DNA from: Flavobacteriia bacterium
GTDB lineage: Bacteria; Bacteroidota; Bacteroidia; Flavobacteriales; Flavobacteriaceae
Length of the DNA stretch: 10,883 nucleotides
Reading direction: 5' to 3'
Assembly: GCA_011330545.1 (NCBI GenBank)
Contig: DRQI01000423.1
Coordinates: 1 to 10,883, forward strand
Shown here: positions 1 through 7,147 of the stretch, piece by piece
How positions within the stretch are numbered: position 1 is the first letter of the stretch
Layout: each line of letters starts with the position of its first letter
Position numbers and translations under genes: made by a program
The notes under the pieces: model-generated
Seen by the model: only the letters and a program-made list of their open reading frames with translations
Databases searched by the model: none
What the model was told of the DNA's origin: nothing

Positions 1-1331
1 ACAAAATCGGGTGGGTTGATGCCAAACCACCCGGCAATGATAACCGCCACTACGGCAGAAAGCCTTGCCGCTATTAATTCGCCATTTTCTGAAATGTTAG
101 GGTTGATTATTTTTTTTATAAAATCATGCGAAACCGATGAAGAAATCACTAATAACAATCCTGCAGCTGTTGACAAAGCGGCGGCTAATCCACCCGCTGC
201 CACCAAGGCAATCACCCAATTGGGCAACCGGGCAATTTCGGGGTTTGCCAATACCATAATATCTTTGTCGATGGTGAGTTCATTGGTGGTTTTATCAGCG
301 ACATATTGTACAATTCCGTCTTTATTTTTATCGTCAAATTTTAGCAATCCGGTAGTTTCCCAATTAGAAAACCATTCGGGTAATTCATCGTATTTTTTAT
401 TGCTTACCGTTTCAATCAAATTGGTTCTGGCAAAAAGTGCAATGGCAGGGGCAGTAGTATATAAAATGGCAATAAATAACAATGCCCATCCTGCAGATTT
501 ACGGGCGTCACTAACTTTTTTCACGGTAAAAAAACGTACGATTACATGGGGTAATCCTGCGGTGCCTACCATTAATGCCGCCGTAATTAGAAACATATCT
601 AATTTAGATTTACTGCCCGAAGTATATTCATGAAAACCTAATTCTTTACTCAAACCATCTAATTTGTCTAATAAATAAATACCGTTGGCATCGGTACTGC
701 CAAAGCCCAATTGCGGAATTGGATTTCCGGTCATTTGAATGGAAATAAAAATGGCAGGTACCATAAAAGCAAAGATTAAGACACAATATTGTGCTACTTG
801 CGTGTAAGTAATGCCTTTCATTCCGCCAAGAACGGCATAAAACAACACGATAAACATTCCGATGATAACCCCTGTATTGATGTCTACTTCTAAAAAGCGC
901 GAAAATACCAAGCCTACTCCGCGCATTTGTCCTGCAACATAAGTGAAAGAAACTATCAAAGCACAAAGTATGGCAACTCCGCGGGCAATATTCGAATAAT
1001 AGCGGTCACCGATAAAATCGGGTACGGTAAATTTTCCGAATTTTCGCAAATAAGGTGCCAGTAAGAGGGCGAGTAGTACATAACCGCCGGTCCAGCCCAT
1101 TAGGTAAACAGAGCCGTCATACCCATTAAAAGAGATAAGGCCCGCCATAGAAATAAAGGATGCTGCCGACATCCAATCGGCGGCAGTGGCCAAGCCATTG
1201 GCAATCGGGTGAACGCCTTTTCCGGCTACGTAAAATTCTCGGGTAGAATTAGCCCTCGACCATATTGCTATGCCAATATATAAGGTGAAAGTTATGCCGA
1301 TAAGTACCCATGTCCAAGTTTGTATATCCAT
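1..1331 (-). CDS. Sodium:solute symporter large subunit, VC_2705 type (3' end beyond left edge)
   Basis: Membrane transporter of the solute:sodium symporter (SSS) family, probably importing a small carboxylate such as acetate with Na+. I translated the minus strand by hand from the ATG at 1331-1329; 443 complete codons are open to the edge. The protein begins MDIQTWTWVLIGITFTLYIG, then has the SSS-like stretch REFYVAGKGVHPIANGLATA (residues ~31-50) and AADWMSAASFISMAGLISF. Later comes the block DKDIMVLANPEIARLPNWV, followed by AAGGLAAALSTAAGLLLVIS, which I recognise as typical of the VC_2705 subfamily. Many hydrophobic helices are visible. Family members have about 570-590 residues, so roughly 130 C-terminal residues are missing. 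The start lies 3 nt after the stop of the DUF4212 gene, which fits a two-subunit transporter operon. The carboxylate substrate is inferred from family members, not visible here. Confidence 0.93.
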   Translation of the reverse strand, partial: MDIQTWTWVLIGITFTLYIGIAIWSRANSTREFYVAGKGVHPIANGLATAADWMSAASFISMAGLISFNGYDGSVYLMGWTGGYVLLALLLAPYLRKFGKFTVPDFIGDRYYSNIARGVAILCALIVSFTYVAGQMRGVGLVFSRFLEVDINTGVIIGMFIVLFYAVLGGMKGITYTQVAQYCVLIFAFMVPAIFISIQMTGNPIPQLGFGSTDANGIYLLDKLDGLSKELGFHEYTSGSKSKLDMFLITAALMVGTAGLPHVIVRFFTVKKVSDARKSAGWALLFIAILYTTAPAIALFARTNLIETVSNKKYDELPEWFSNWETTGLLKFDDKNKDGIVQYVADKTTNELTIDKDIMVLANPEIARLPNWVIALVAAGGLAAALSTAAGLLLVISSSVSHDFIKKIINPNISENGELIAARLSAVVAVIIAGWFGINPPDF

Positions 1332-1334
1332 AAC

Positions 1335-1589
1335 CTAACTATCTAAATTGTACTTTTTATCGAGTTTATTCATCAATCGTATGTATATAAAAATCAGTAT
1401 TACAAATACATAAATGGCACCTTGTTGTGCAAACCAAAATCCGAGTTTAAACCCACCCAACCTGATGGTGTTTAATTGTTCTACCAAAAGAATTCCGAAT
1501 ACATAAGAGACTAAAAACCAAATAGACAAAAGAATAGCGAGGTATTTTAAATTCTGTTTCCAGTATTTTTGTTGCTTCGTAAGATTCAT
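1335..1589 (-). CDS. DUF4212 protein, putative small subunit of sodium:solute symporter
   Basis: An 84-residue membrane protein with two predicted helices (about residues 16-36 and 52-72) and a basic N-terminus. The stretch RLGGFKLGFWFAQQGAIYVF (residues 43-62) followed by a charged tail NKLDKKY is the hallmark of the DUF4212 / TIGR03647 family, described as the putative small subunit of a solute:sodium symporter. The partner gene begins 3 nt after its stop codon, as is usual for this pair. Family knowledge suggests a role in assembly or activity of the large subunit, but the mechanism is not established. The ATG at 1589 has no Shine-Dalgarno sequence. A TANNTTTG-type promoter lies upstream at 1732-1763, so this is the first gene of the operon. 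Confidence 0.92.
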   Translation of the reverse strand: MNLTKQQKYWKQNLKYLAILLSIWFLVSYVFGILLVEQLNTIRLGGFKLGFWFAQQGAIYVFVILIFIYIRLMNKLDKKYNLDS

Positions 1590-1731
1590 AAAGTTTGATT
1601 GTTTAGAAGAGCAAGATAATAATATATTCTTTTAAAAGCATAATCTGGGTTTAACACATTTTGTTTTTATATAAATTTGCTCGCATTTCAAAAAACATTA
1701 CCTGAATAGTTTTTCTCGTTGTAGGTTCAAA

Positions 1732-1763
1732 CAAATCTAAAGGATTTTAATGCCCTATTCAAA
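1732..1763 (-). promoter_or_regulatory. Bacteroidota-type promoter for the DUF4212-symporter operon
   Basis: Read on the minus strand, TTTG (1763-1760) is followed by 20 nt and then TAGATTTG (1739-1732). This is a full match to the Bacteroidota consensus TTTG-N~19-TANNTTTG used by the primary sigma factor. Transcription would start near 1725, giving a leader of about 135 nt before the ATG at 1589. That leader contains a short palindrome, CTTTTAAAAG (1629-1638), but no convincing riboswitch-like fold. The start site is predicted only. Confidence 0.5.
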
Positions 1764-1778
1764 AAAAAACTACTTTAG
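1746..1778 (+). promoter_or_regulatory. Weak candidate promoter for the TSUP gene
   Basis: TTTA (1746-1749), 21 nt, then TACTTTAG (1771-1778) is one mismatch per element away from TTTG / TANNTTTG. Transcription would start near 1785, only about 10 nt before the ATG at 1796. It overlaps the stronger minus-strand promoter, so the two divergent transcripts could interfere. A second -7-like match, TAAATTTG at 1672-1679, lacks a properly spaced -33 element. Confidence 0.22.
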
Positions 1779-1795
1779 CTTTTCAATTATTTTAT

Positions 1796-2590
1796 ATGAT
1801 CGAATTTTCTGAGATAATACAAGTTGTCATTGATAATTGGGGAGTGGTGCTATTATTTTTTCTTGTGGCCATCTTGTATTCTTCAGTAGGTTTTGGCGGA
1901 GGCTCAAGTTATCTGGCTATTTTGGCTTTGACCGAATTGAGTTTTATACAATTTAGGGCCATTTCATTATTATGTAATATAGTAGTGGTGTCAGGCGGCA
2001 CTTATATTTATGCTAAAAAGGGGCATTATAACTGGAAAAAAGTATTGCCGTTAGTTTTGGTAAGTATACCCTTCGCTTTTTTAGGAGGGTATCTAAAAAT
2101 TAGCCAAGCCTTCTTCTTTGTATTATTAGGAGTTACATTGATTGTGGCGGCACTGTCTATGTGGGTGTCTAAATACATCATAAGTTCCCCAAAAGAAAGC
2201 ACTCAATATTCTGTTATAAAAGACGGCCTTTTTGGAGGTGTTATTGGTTTTATTTCCGGGATGGTTGGTATTGGCGGCGGTGTTTTTTTGGCGCCATTAC
2301 TCCACTTAACCAATTGGGATACCCCAAAAAGAATTGCGGCCACGGCAAGTTTTTTTATATTGGTAAATTCTATAGCGGGCTTGTTGGGGCAGTTTTTGTC
2401 GCATAACAATGAAACCGACTTTTATTTTGAGCCCACCATTGCTTTTGTATTGATGTTGGCTGTTTTCTTTGGAGGGCAAATCGGCTCCCGGTTAAGCGCT
2501 TCTAAAATCTCTCCTTTGTTGCTAAAAAGAATTACGGCGGTGTTGATAGCCTTTGTAGGGTTGAGGATTTTGTACAAGCACCTTTTCTAA
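1796..2590 (+). CDS. TSUP (TauE/SafE) family membrane permease
   Basis: A 264-residue integral membrane protein of the TauE/SafE (TSUP) family. Members export or import sulfite, sulfoacetate, organosulfonates or related anions, and the substrate here is not predictable. The family's internal duplication is visible: VGFGGGSSYLAILAL (residues 31-45) in the first half and VGIGGGVFLAPLLHL (157-171) in the second. About eight hydrophobic segments can be drawn (roughly 17-30, 36-48, 54-72, 83-100, 103-123, 143-165, 180-200, 213-260 as two). Length is normal for the family. The ATG at 1796 gives a sensible short N-terminus; no Shine-Dalgarno is present. It lies 52 nt upstream of the TetR start on the same strand, with no visible terminator between, but the TetR operator sits in that gap. 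It may be independent of the TetR regulon or may read through into it. Confidence 0.93.
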   Translation: MIEFSEIIQVVIDNWGVVLLFFLVAILYSSVGFGGGSSYLAILALTELSFIQFRAISLLCNIVVVSGGTYIYAKKGHYNWKKVLPLVLVSIPFAFLGGYLKISQAFFFVLLGVTLIVAALSMWVSKYIISSPKESTQYSVIKDGLFGGVIGFISGMVGIGGGVFLAPLLHLTNWDTPKRIAATASFFILVNSIAGLLGQFLSHNNETDFYFEPTIAFVLMLAVFFGGQIGSRLSASKISPLLLKRITAVLIAFVGLRILYKHLF

Positions 2591-2606
2591 AATTTTTTAT
2601 CTTAAA

Positions 2607-2624
2607 ATATACCAATTGGTATAT
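2607..2624. promoter_or_regulatory. TetR operator O1, perfect 18-bp palindrome
   Basis: ATATACCAATTGGTATAT is a perfect inverted repeat of 18 bp, ending 18 nt before the preferred tetR ATG. Its size, symmetry and position just upstream of a tetR gene are typical of a TetR autoregulatory operator. A close copy occurs at 4282-4299 upstream of the next operon (16 of 18 positions identical). A -7-like TATATTCG (2631-2638) lies immediately downstream, so a bound repressor would overlap the promoter. Binding is inferred, not shown. Confidence 0.72.
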
Positions 2625-2642
2625 ATTTTTTATATTCGCAGT

Positions 2643-3245
2643 ATGATTACAACAAAAGCAGCGAGAACACGTCAGTATATTTTAGATAAAGTAGCCCCTA
2701 TTTTTAATAAGAACGGCTATATCGGCACCAGCATGTCTGACATTACAAAAGTTACCGGATTGACTAAAGGCGCCATTTACGGCAATTTTAAGAATAAAGA
2801 AGAATTGGCCTTAGAAGCATTTAGCTATAATGTTCAGTTTATTATGGATAAGATTAGGTTCATACTGAATGATATTGAATCACCCATTGCAAAATTGTTT
2901 GCACTCACCAATTTTTATAGAGAATATTATAAGTATAATTTGCCCCGTGGCGGTTGCCCGTTACTGAATGTAGCCACTGATGCCAATTATACCAATCCTG
3001 AACTGTTTCAACGCGCAAAATACGTCATAGAGAAGTTAAAGAACGGAATTGTTAAGATGCTAGTAGACGGAATTGAAAAAGGTGAAATAAAAAATACCAT
3101 TGACGCCGAAAAATATGGAGGCCGTATTTTTTCATTAATTGAAGGTGCTGTCTTTACTTCGGTAATGTTAAGGGATGATAGTTATTTGTTGGATATGATG
3201 AACCATATTGATAAAATGATTCAGGTAGAATTACAGGTAAAGTAG
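2643..3245 (+). CDS. TetR/AcrR family transcriptional regulator
   Basis: A 200-residue one-component regulator. The N-terminal TetR domain (residues ~8-55) contains the helix-turn-helix with SMSDITKVTGLTKGAIYGNF (30-49), a clear TetR signature. The C-terminal part binds ligand and dimerises. It carries PRGGCPLLNVATD (101-113), a motif seen in TetR proteins of the LmrA/YxaF and related groups, with Cys105 in a position similar to the sensor cysteine of electrophile-responsive NemR (comparison from memory). I chose the ATG at 2643. The upstream in-frame TTG at 2616 lies inside the operator palindrome and would add a non-family extension. The DinB gene follows after 17 nt and the flavin-fold gene soon after, forming an operon. 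Regulation is probably autorepression through O1, plus control of the operon starting at 4332 through O2. Confidence 0.92.
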   Translation: MITTKAARTRQYILDKVAPIFNKNGYIGTSMSDITKVTGLTKGAIYGNFKNKEELALEAFSYNVQFIMDKIRFILNDIESPIAKLFALTNFYREYYKYNLPRGGCPLLNVATDANYTNPELFQRAKYVIEKLKNGIVKMLVDGIEKGEIKNTIDAEKYGGRIFSLIEGAVFTSVMLRDDSYLLDMMNHIDKMIQVELQVK

Positions 3246-3262
3246 CGCTAAAAAATAAAAAA

Positions 3263-3781
3263 ATGGAGCAAATAAAATGGTTTGAAAGGAAATTTGAATT
3301 TTCCGGCACACAAAATATTTTTCCTTCCATCGTTGAAAGATTGAGGGGGACGCCGGTTCGTTTACGTGATAAATTGTCAAAGATTACCAATGATGCTGAT
3401 GTGGTTAAAAAAATTAAGGGCAGTTGGTCGATAATAGAAAATATCGGACATTTAATTGATTTAGAGCCTCTTTGGCAAGGGAGGCTTGATGATATATTGA
3501 ACGGCAGAAAAGAATTGAGGCCTGTAGATTTAGAAAATACAAAAACGGATGCTGCAAACTATAATGACAAAGACATACGTGTTTTAATAAAAGCATTTTC
3601 TGAAGTTAGAAGCGTAACTATTACTAAGCTGGAAGCATTGAATGAAGGCGATGTATATAAAATGGCCATACATCCACGATTAAAAACACCCATGCGGATG
3701 ATGGATTTATTTCTGTTTGTTGCAGAGCACGATGACCATCATTTGGCAAGAATTACTGAAATAAGTAGGTTTATAAAATAG
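3263..3781 (+). CDS. DinB superfamily protein
   Basis: A 172-residue DinB-like four-helix bundle. The metal-binding histidine pattern of the superfamily is visible: His63 in ENIGHLIDLEPLW (60-71), and His156/His159/His160 in AEHDDHHLARI (154-164) near the C-terminus. His63, His156 and His160 most likely bind one divalent metal such as Zn or Ni. Superfamily members include bacillithiol S-transferases, mycothiol-dependent isomerases and damage-induced proteins, so a thiol-transfer or detoxification role is reasonable but not shown. Length is normal. It sits 17 nt after tetR and 5 nt before the flavin-fold gene, so the three are almost certainly co-transcribed. The start codon follows an A-rich leader without a Shine-Dalgarno. 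Confidence 0.85.
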   Translation: MEQIKWFERKFEFSGTQNIFPSIVERLRGTPVRLRDKLSKITNDADVVKKIKGSWSIIENIGHLIDLEPLWQGRLDDILNGRKELRPVDLENTKTDAANYNDKDIRVLIKAFSEVRSVTITKLEALNEGDVYKMAIHPRLKTPMRMMDLFLFVAEHDDHHLARITEISRFIK

Positions 3782-3786
3782 ATAAA

Positions 3787-4266
3787 ATGGATATAAAGTC
3801 AGATTGGAATCGTATTCGAAAGCATTTTAGCAAAAGTTTCAAATCGAGTTTACACGTTGCAATTGCTTCAGTTGATACTGATAATAACCCAACCGTTACC
3901 CCCATAGGAACAGTATTTTTAAACAAAGACCAAACCGGATTTTACTTTGAGAAATTTCCGGTAAAACTGTCAGAAAGTATCAATAAGAATATCTGCCTTT
4001 TGGCCGTAAATAGTAGTAAATGGTTTTGGATAAAAGCATTGTTCACCGTTAAATTTAATGCCTATCCGGCAATTAAACTGTATGGGAAATTAGGAGAGAA
4101 AAGAAAAGCTACCGAGATAGAAATCAGGGCGTTAAAACGTCGGATGAGAACTACCCGAAAATTAAAAGGCCATCACTATTTATGGGGCAAAATGGAAAAT
4201 GTCAGAGAAATTCACTTTACCAAAGCAGAAAAGATAAATATTGGTAAGATGACAAGAGAGATGTAA
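3787..4266 (+). CDS. Pyridoxamine 5'-phosphate oxidase-like FMN split-barrel protein
   Basis: A 159-residue protein that looks like the flavin-binding split-barrel fold of the PNPOx-like superfamily. Supporting stretches are SLHVAIASVDTDNNPTVTPI (21-40), the usual first strand pair, then GTVFLNKDQTGFYFEKFPVK (41-60) and the strand AIKLYGKLGE (95-104). Members bind FMN, F420 or haem and reduce or oxidise small molecules. It is too divergent to call a true vitamin B6 oxidase. Residues 105-140 are unusually basic (KRKATE, LKRRMRTTRKLKGHH), possibly a phosphate- or cofactor-binding surface. It begins 5 nt after the DinB stop and closes the tetR operon. The next 65 nt carry the second operator. 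Substrate unknown. Confidence 0.8.
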   Translation: MDIKSDWNRIRKHFSKSFKSSLHVAIASVDTDNNPTVTPIGTVFLNKDQTGFYFEKFPVKLSESINKNICLLAVNSSKWFWIKALFTVKFNAYPAIKLYGKLGEKRKATEIEIRALKRRMRTTRKLKGHHYLWGKMENVREIHFTKAEKINIGKMTREM

Positions 4267-4281
4267 TTTTTTTAATTTATA

Positions 4282-4299
4282 ATATACCAATCAGTATAT
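4282..4299. promoter_or_regulatory. Second TetR operator O2, imperfect 18-bp palindrome
   Basis: ATATACCAATCAGTATAT matches operator O1 at 16 of 18 positions. The left half-site is intact and the right half carries two changes, so 7 of 9 base pairs of symmetry remain. It ends 32 nt before the GTG start of the DUF4442 gene. The copy implies that the TetR protein encoded at 2643-3245 also controls this operon, probably with lower affinity than O1. Inferred from sequence match and position. Confidence 0.65.
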
Positions 4300-4331
4300 T
4301 TTGTAAAATATATTGAAAATAAAACAACAAA

Positions 4332-4841
4332 GTGAAACAATTTCAAACAGATAGAAACGAAGGGATAAGGTCAAAATTGAGGCGTTTGACATTTAATTTA
4401 TTTCCTGCCATTAGAGGTACCGGAGTTTGGGTGAGTTTTATTTCTGATGATTATCGCGAAATCCATATCAGATTGCCGTTGAGTTGGCGCACCCGAAATT
4501 ATGTAGGTACCGTTTTCGGTGGAAGTATTTATGCCGCTACAGACCCATTTTATATGGTGCAACTGATGAATATATTGGGCAAAGAATTTGTAGTTTGGGA
4601 TAAAGCAGCTACCATAAAGTTTAAAAAACCGATTAAAAAATCTGTAGTAGCCAGATTTCTTATTACCGACGAAATACTTACCGAAATTAAAGAGAATGTA
4701 GCCGATAAAAACTCATACACCATAGATCTTCCCGTATCACTTCAAGATAAAGAAGGAACCGTTTATGCCGAAATTGTCAAAACTATTTATATAGCCGATA
4801 AAAGCTATTATCAAGCAAAAAGGAAAAATGACAGAAAGTAA
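4332..4841 (+). CDS. DUF4442 hotdog-fold protein (PaaI-like thioesterase relative)
   Basis: A 169-residue DUF4442 protein, a branch of the hotdog thioesterase superfamily. The family core NYVGTVFGGSIYAATDPFYM (residues 56-75) and VVWDKAATIKFKKPIKKSV (87-105) are both clear. In hotdog thioesterases the segment after the HGG-like region holds the catalytic acid and binds the acyl-CoA thioester; here Asp71 in the TDPF motif is the obvious candidate. Whether DUF4442 members hydrolyse acyl-CoA in vivo is not established. The start is a GTG at 4332, which fits the family N-terminus. Operator O2 lies 32 nt upstream. Its last 14 nt overlap the molybdoenzyme gene in another frame, so translation of the two is probably coupled. 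Confidence 0.88.
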   Translation: MKQFQTDRNEGIRSKLRRLTFNLFPAIRGTGVWVSFISDDYREIHIRLPLSWRTRNYVGTVFGGSIYAATDPFYMVQLMNILGKEFVVWDKAATIKFKKPIKKSVVARFLITDEILTEIKENVADKNSYTIDLPVSLQDKEGTVYAEIVKTIYIADKSYYQAKRKNDRK

Positions 4842-7128
4842 AAATCTTAAAAATAGCCACACTTCAGCTTGCATTTTATGCAGTATCAATTGTGGAATTG
4901 AAATAAATGTGGTTGATGGAGCACTCAAAAATATCAAAGGCGATAGTGAGAATCCGAAATCAAACGGGTACCTCTGTCAAAAAGCCGGGCGTTTAGATTA
5001 CTACCAAAACCATAAAGGCCGGCTTTTACATCCCATGCAAAAAAAAGAGGATGGAAGTTTTGAGGATATTACTTGGGATAAAGCCATTGGCGATATTGCC
5101 CGCAAACTAAAACATATTAAAAAAACCTATGGCAGCCATGCTATTGCTTTTTACGGTGGGGGCGGACAAGGAAACCATTTGAATCAGGCGTATAGTTCTT
5201 CCTTTCGTGCGGCTTTGGGCACACCCTACCTCTATACGGCACTGGCACAAGAAAAAACAGGAGATTTTTGGGTAAACGGAAAACTCTTCGGAAAACAAAG
5301 TTGCCATATTAGCGAAGATATAGAACATTCAGATTATGTGTTGTTTATCGGCACAAATCCATGGCAATCGCACGGTTTCCCCCAAGCCCGTAAAGTACTT
5401 CGTGAACTTGCCAAAGACCCCGATAGAACCATGGTGGTAATTGACCCGAGAAGAACCCAAACAGCAGCCCTTGCAGATATACACGTACCGGTAAAACCCG
5501 GAACCGATGCTTATTTGTTGGCAGCATTAGTAGCCATTATCTTACAAGAAGGCCTAGAAGACAGTACATTTATAAATCGGCACACTGTGGGCTTTGAAGA
5601 GGTAAAACGAGTATTTAAAAACATACCCATAAAAAAATATGTAGCAAAAGCAGGCCTGTCACTACCATTGGCACAAAAAGTTGCCAGAGGTTTTGCCAAT
5701 GCCAAACGGGCATCGGTTCGGGTAGATCTGGGAATTCAACAAAATCTTCACAGTACATTAAATTCTTACCTCGAAAAATTACTCTTTTTAATAACCGGAA
5801 ATTTCGGTAAAAAAGGCAGTAATAATTTGCACACTCAATTTGTACCTATTGTCGGCCATTCAAAAACGCCCGAAGAAGGCGGCATTGTTACCAGAGTAAC
5901 CGGCATGCATGCCATCAGTAACTTTTATCCGCCCAATATTCTACCAAAAGAAATTGATACCAACCATCCTGAACGCATTCGGGCGTTGGTGGTTGATAGT
6001 AGTGACCCATTGCTGACTGCTGCCGATACGAATGCCTATAGAAAAGCATTTGAAAAATTAGAACTGTTGGTGGTAATTGACGTAGCTCATACCGAAACTG
6101 CAAGTATGGCACATTATGTTTTGCCGGCAGCATCACAATTTGAAAAATGGGAAGCTACCTTTTTTACACTTGAATTTCCTGTTAATCATTTTCATTTGCG
6201 GCACCCGATAGTTGATCCTAAAGGGGATACGTTGGCAGAACCCGAAATTTACAGGCGCTTATTGGTAGCTATGGATATGATTCCGAATCGTTTTCCTTTA
6301 CTCGAAAAAATTGCAAAATTTCATCTTCGATATCCCGCTGCAGGCGTATTTCTTATAGCCTTAAAAGTAGCACTTGCCATATCTCCAAAATATGCCAAAT
6401 CCCTTTTGATAATTTTGTATGCAACAGTGGGCAAAGCACTTCCCAGGGGTGCAGGTAGTGCTGCGTTGCTTTGGGGAGCCTCGCATCAATATGCAAAACG
6501 ATATCGAAAAGCTGTATTGCGAACAGGCCTCAAGGGCAAGGGCTTTAGGTTAGGAGAAGCGCTTTTTAAACATATTTTAAAAAGTAAGTCAGGCATCATT
6601 TTAAGTAAACATACCTATGATGAAGTTTGGCAATTGATACAGCATCCCCATCAAAAAATTCACCTTGAAATTCCCGAAATGGCCAAAATGTTAGAACAGC
6701 TTAAAGAAAATGAAAATGAGTTAGTTACTGATGAATTCCCCTTTATTCTGGCTGCCGGAGAACGGAGGGCTTATAATGCCAACCAGATATTTAGAGACCC
6801 TGCATGGCGAAAAAAAGATAGAGAAGGTGTACTTAAAATCCACCCTGAGGACGCTAAAAAAATTGGAATTTCAAATACCGAACAATTGTGGTGTACATCT
6901 GCAAAAGCATCTGTTAAAGTATACATTGAAATAGATGATGCCATGCCTCGGGGCTTTGTATCACTGCCCCATGGGTATGGTTTTGAATATATAGATGATG
7001 AAAATACCCAAATGAGAAAACAAAATGGGCCAAAGATTAATGTGTTGACATCGGCAAGCCATTGCGACCCAATTGCCAAAACCCCATATCATAAATATGT
7101 ACCCGTGAATTTGGTGCCTTTAAAATAA
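4828..7128 (+). CDS. Cytoplasmic molybdopterin oxidoreductase (DMSO reductase / formate dehydrogenase-like superfamily)
   Basis: A 766-residue bis-MGD enzyme expected to bind Mo or W plus one [4Fe-4S] cluster. The cluster ligands are Cys15, Cys18, Cys22 and Cys50 (CX2CX3CX27C), the canonical spacing. Next comes the Molybdopterin domain: GGGGQGN (110-116), VLFIGTNPWQSHG (171-183), VVIDPRRTQTA (203-213), VKPGTDAYLLAAL (222-234) and VVDSSDPLL (388-396). The C-terminal MoPterin-binding barrel is near 636-760, with AGERRAYNANQIFRDPAW (643-660). No Tat signal is present, so it acts in the cytoplasm. By eye, the residue aligned with the Sec/Cys metal ligand of formate dehydrogenases is Ala140, in TALAQEKTG. 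Residues ~490-610 form an extra, basic and hydrophobic segment before the C-terminal domain. The ATG at 4828 is inside the DUF4442 gene. No electron-transfer partner subunit is encoded nearby. Substrate unknown; formate dehydrogenase activity should not be assumed. Confidence 0.93.
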   Translation: MTESKNLKNSHTSACILCSINCGIEINVVDGALKNIKGDSENPKSNGYLCQKAGRLDYYQNHKGRLLHPMQKKEDGSFEDITWDKAIGDIARKLKHIKKTYGSHAIAFYGGGGQGNHLNQAYSSSFRAALGTPYLYTALAQEKTGDFWVNGKLFGKQSCHISEDIEHSDYVLFIGTNPWQSHGFPQARKVLRELAKDPDRTMVVIDPRRTQTAALADIHVPVKPGTDAYLLAALVAIILQEGLEDSTFINRHTVGFEEVKRVFKNIPIKKYVAKAGLSLPLAQKVARGFANAKRASVRVDLGIQQNLHSTLNSYLEKLLFLITGNFGKKGSNNLHTQFVPIVGHSKTPEEGGIVTRVTGMHAISNFYPPNILPKEIDTNHPERIRALVVDSSDPLLTAADTNAYRKAFEKLELLVVIDVAHTETASMAHYVLPAASQFEKWEATFFTLEFPVNHFHLRHPIVDPKGDTLAEPEIYRRLLVAMDMIPNRFPLLEKIAKFHLRYPAAGVFLIALKVALAISPKYAKSLLIILYATVGKALPRGAGSAALLWGASHQYAKRYRKAVLRTGLKGKGFRLGEALFKHILKSKSGIILSKHTYDEVWQLIQHPHQKIHLEIPEMAKMLEQLKENENELVTDEFPFILAAGERRAYNANQIFRDPAWRKKDREGVLKIHPEDAKKIGISNTEQLWCTSAKASVKVYIEIDDAMPRGFVSLPHGYGFEYIDDENTQMRKQNGPKINVLTSASHCDPIAKTPYHKYVPVNLVPLK

Positions 7129-7147
7129 AATATAAGTGAAGTACTTT

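Noticed and set aside
16..633. Open frame of 205 codons on the plus strand
   Set aside because: It lies antisense to the clearly identified symporter, and its translation shows no family resemblance. It is a shadow of the minus-strand gene.
2616..2642. TTG start giving a TetR protein nine residues longer
   Set aside because: The TTG is inside the operator palindrome and the added residues are not TetR-like. The ATG at 2643 gives the normal family N-terminus.
6771..7079. Minus-strand open frame of 102 codons
   Set aside because: It is antisense to the C-terminal pterin-binding domain of the molybdoenzyme, with no independent support.
4828..7128. Naming the molybdoenzyme formate dehydrogenase (fdhF)
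   Set aside because: The superfamily is secure, but the ligand position appears to be Ala, and no NAD, hydrogenase or quinone partner subunits are nearby.
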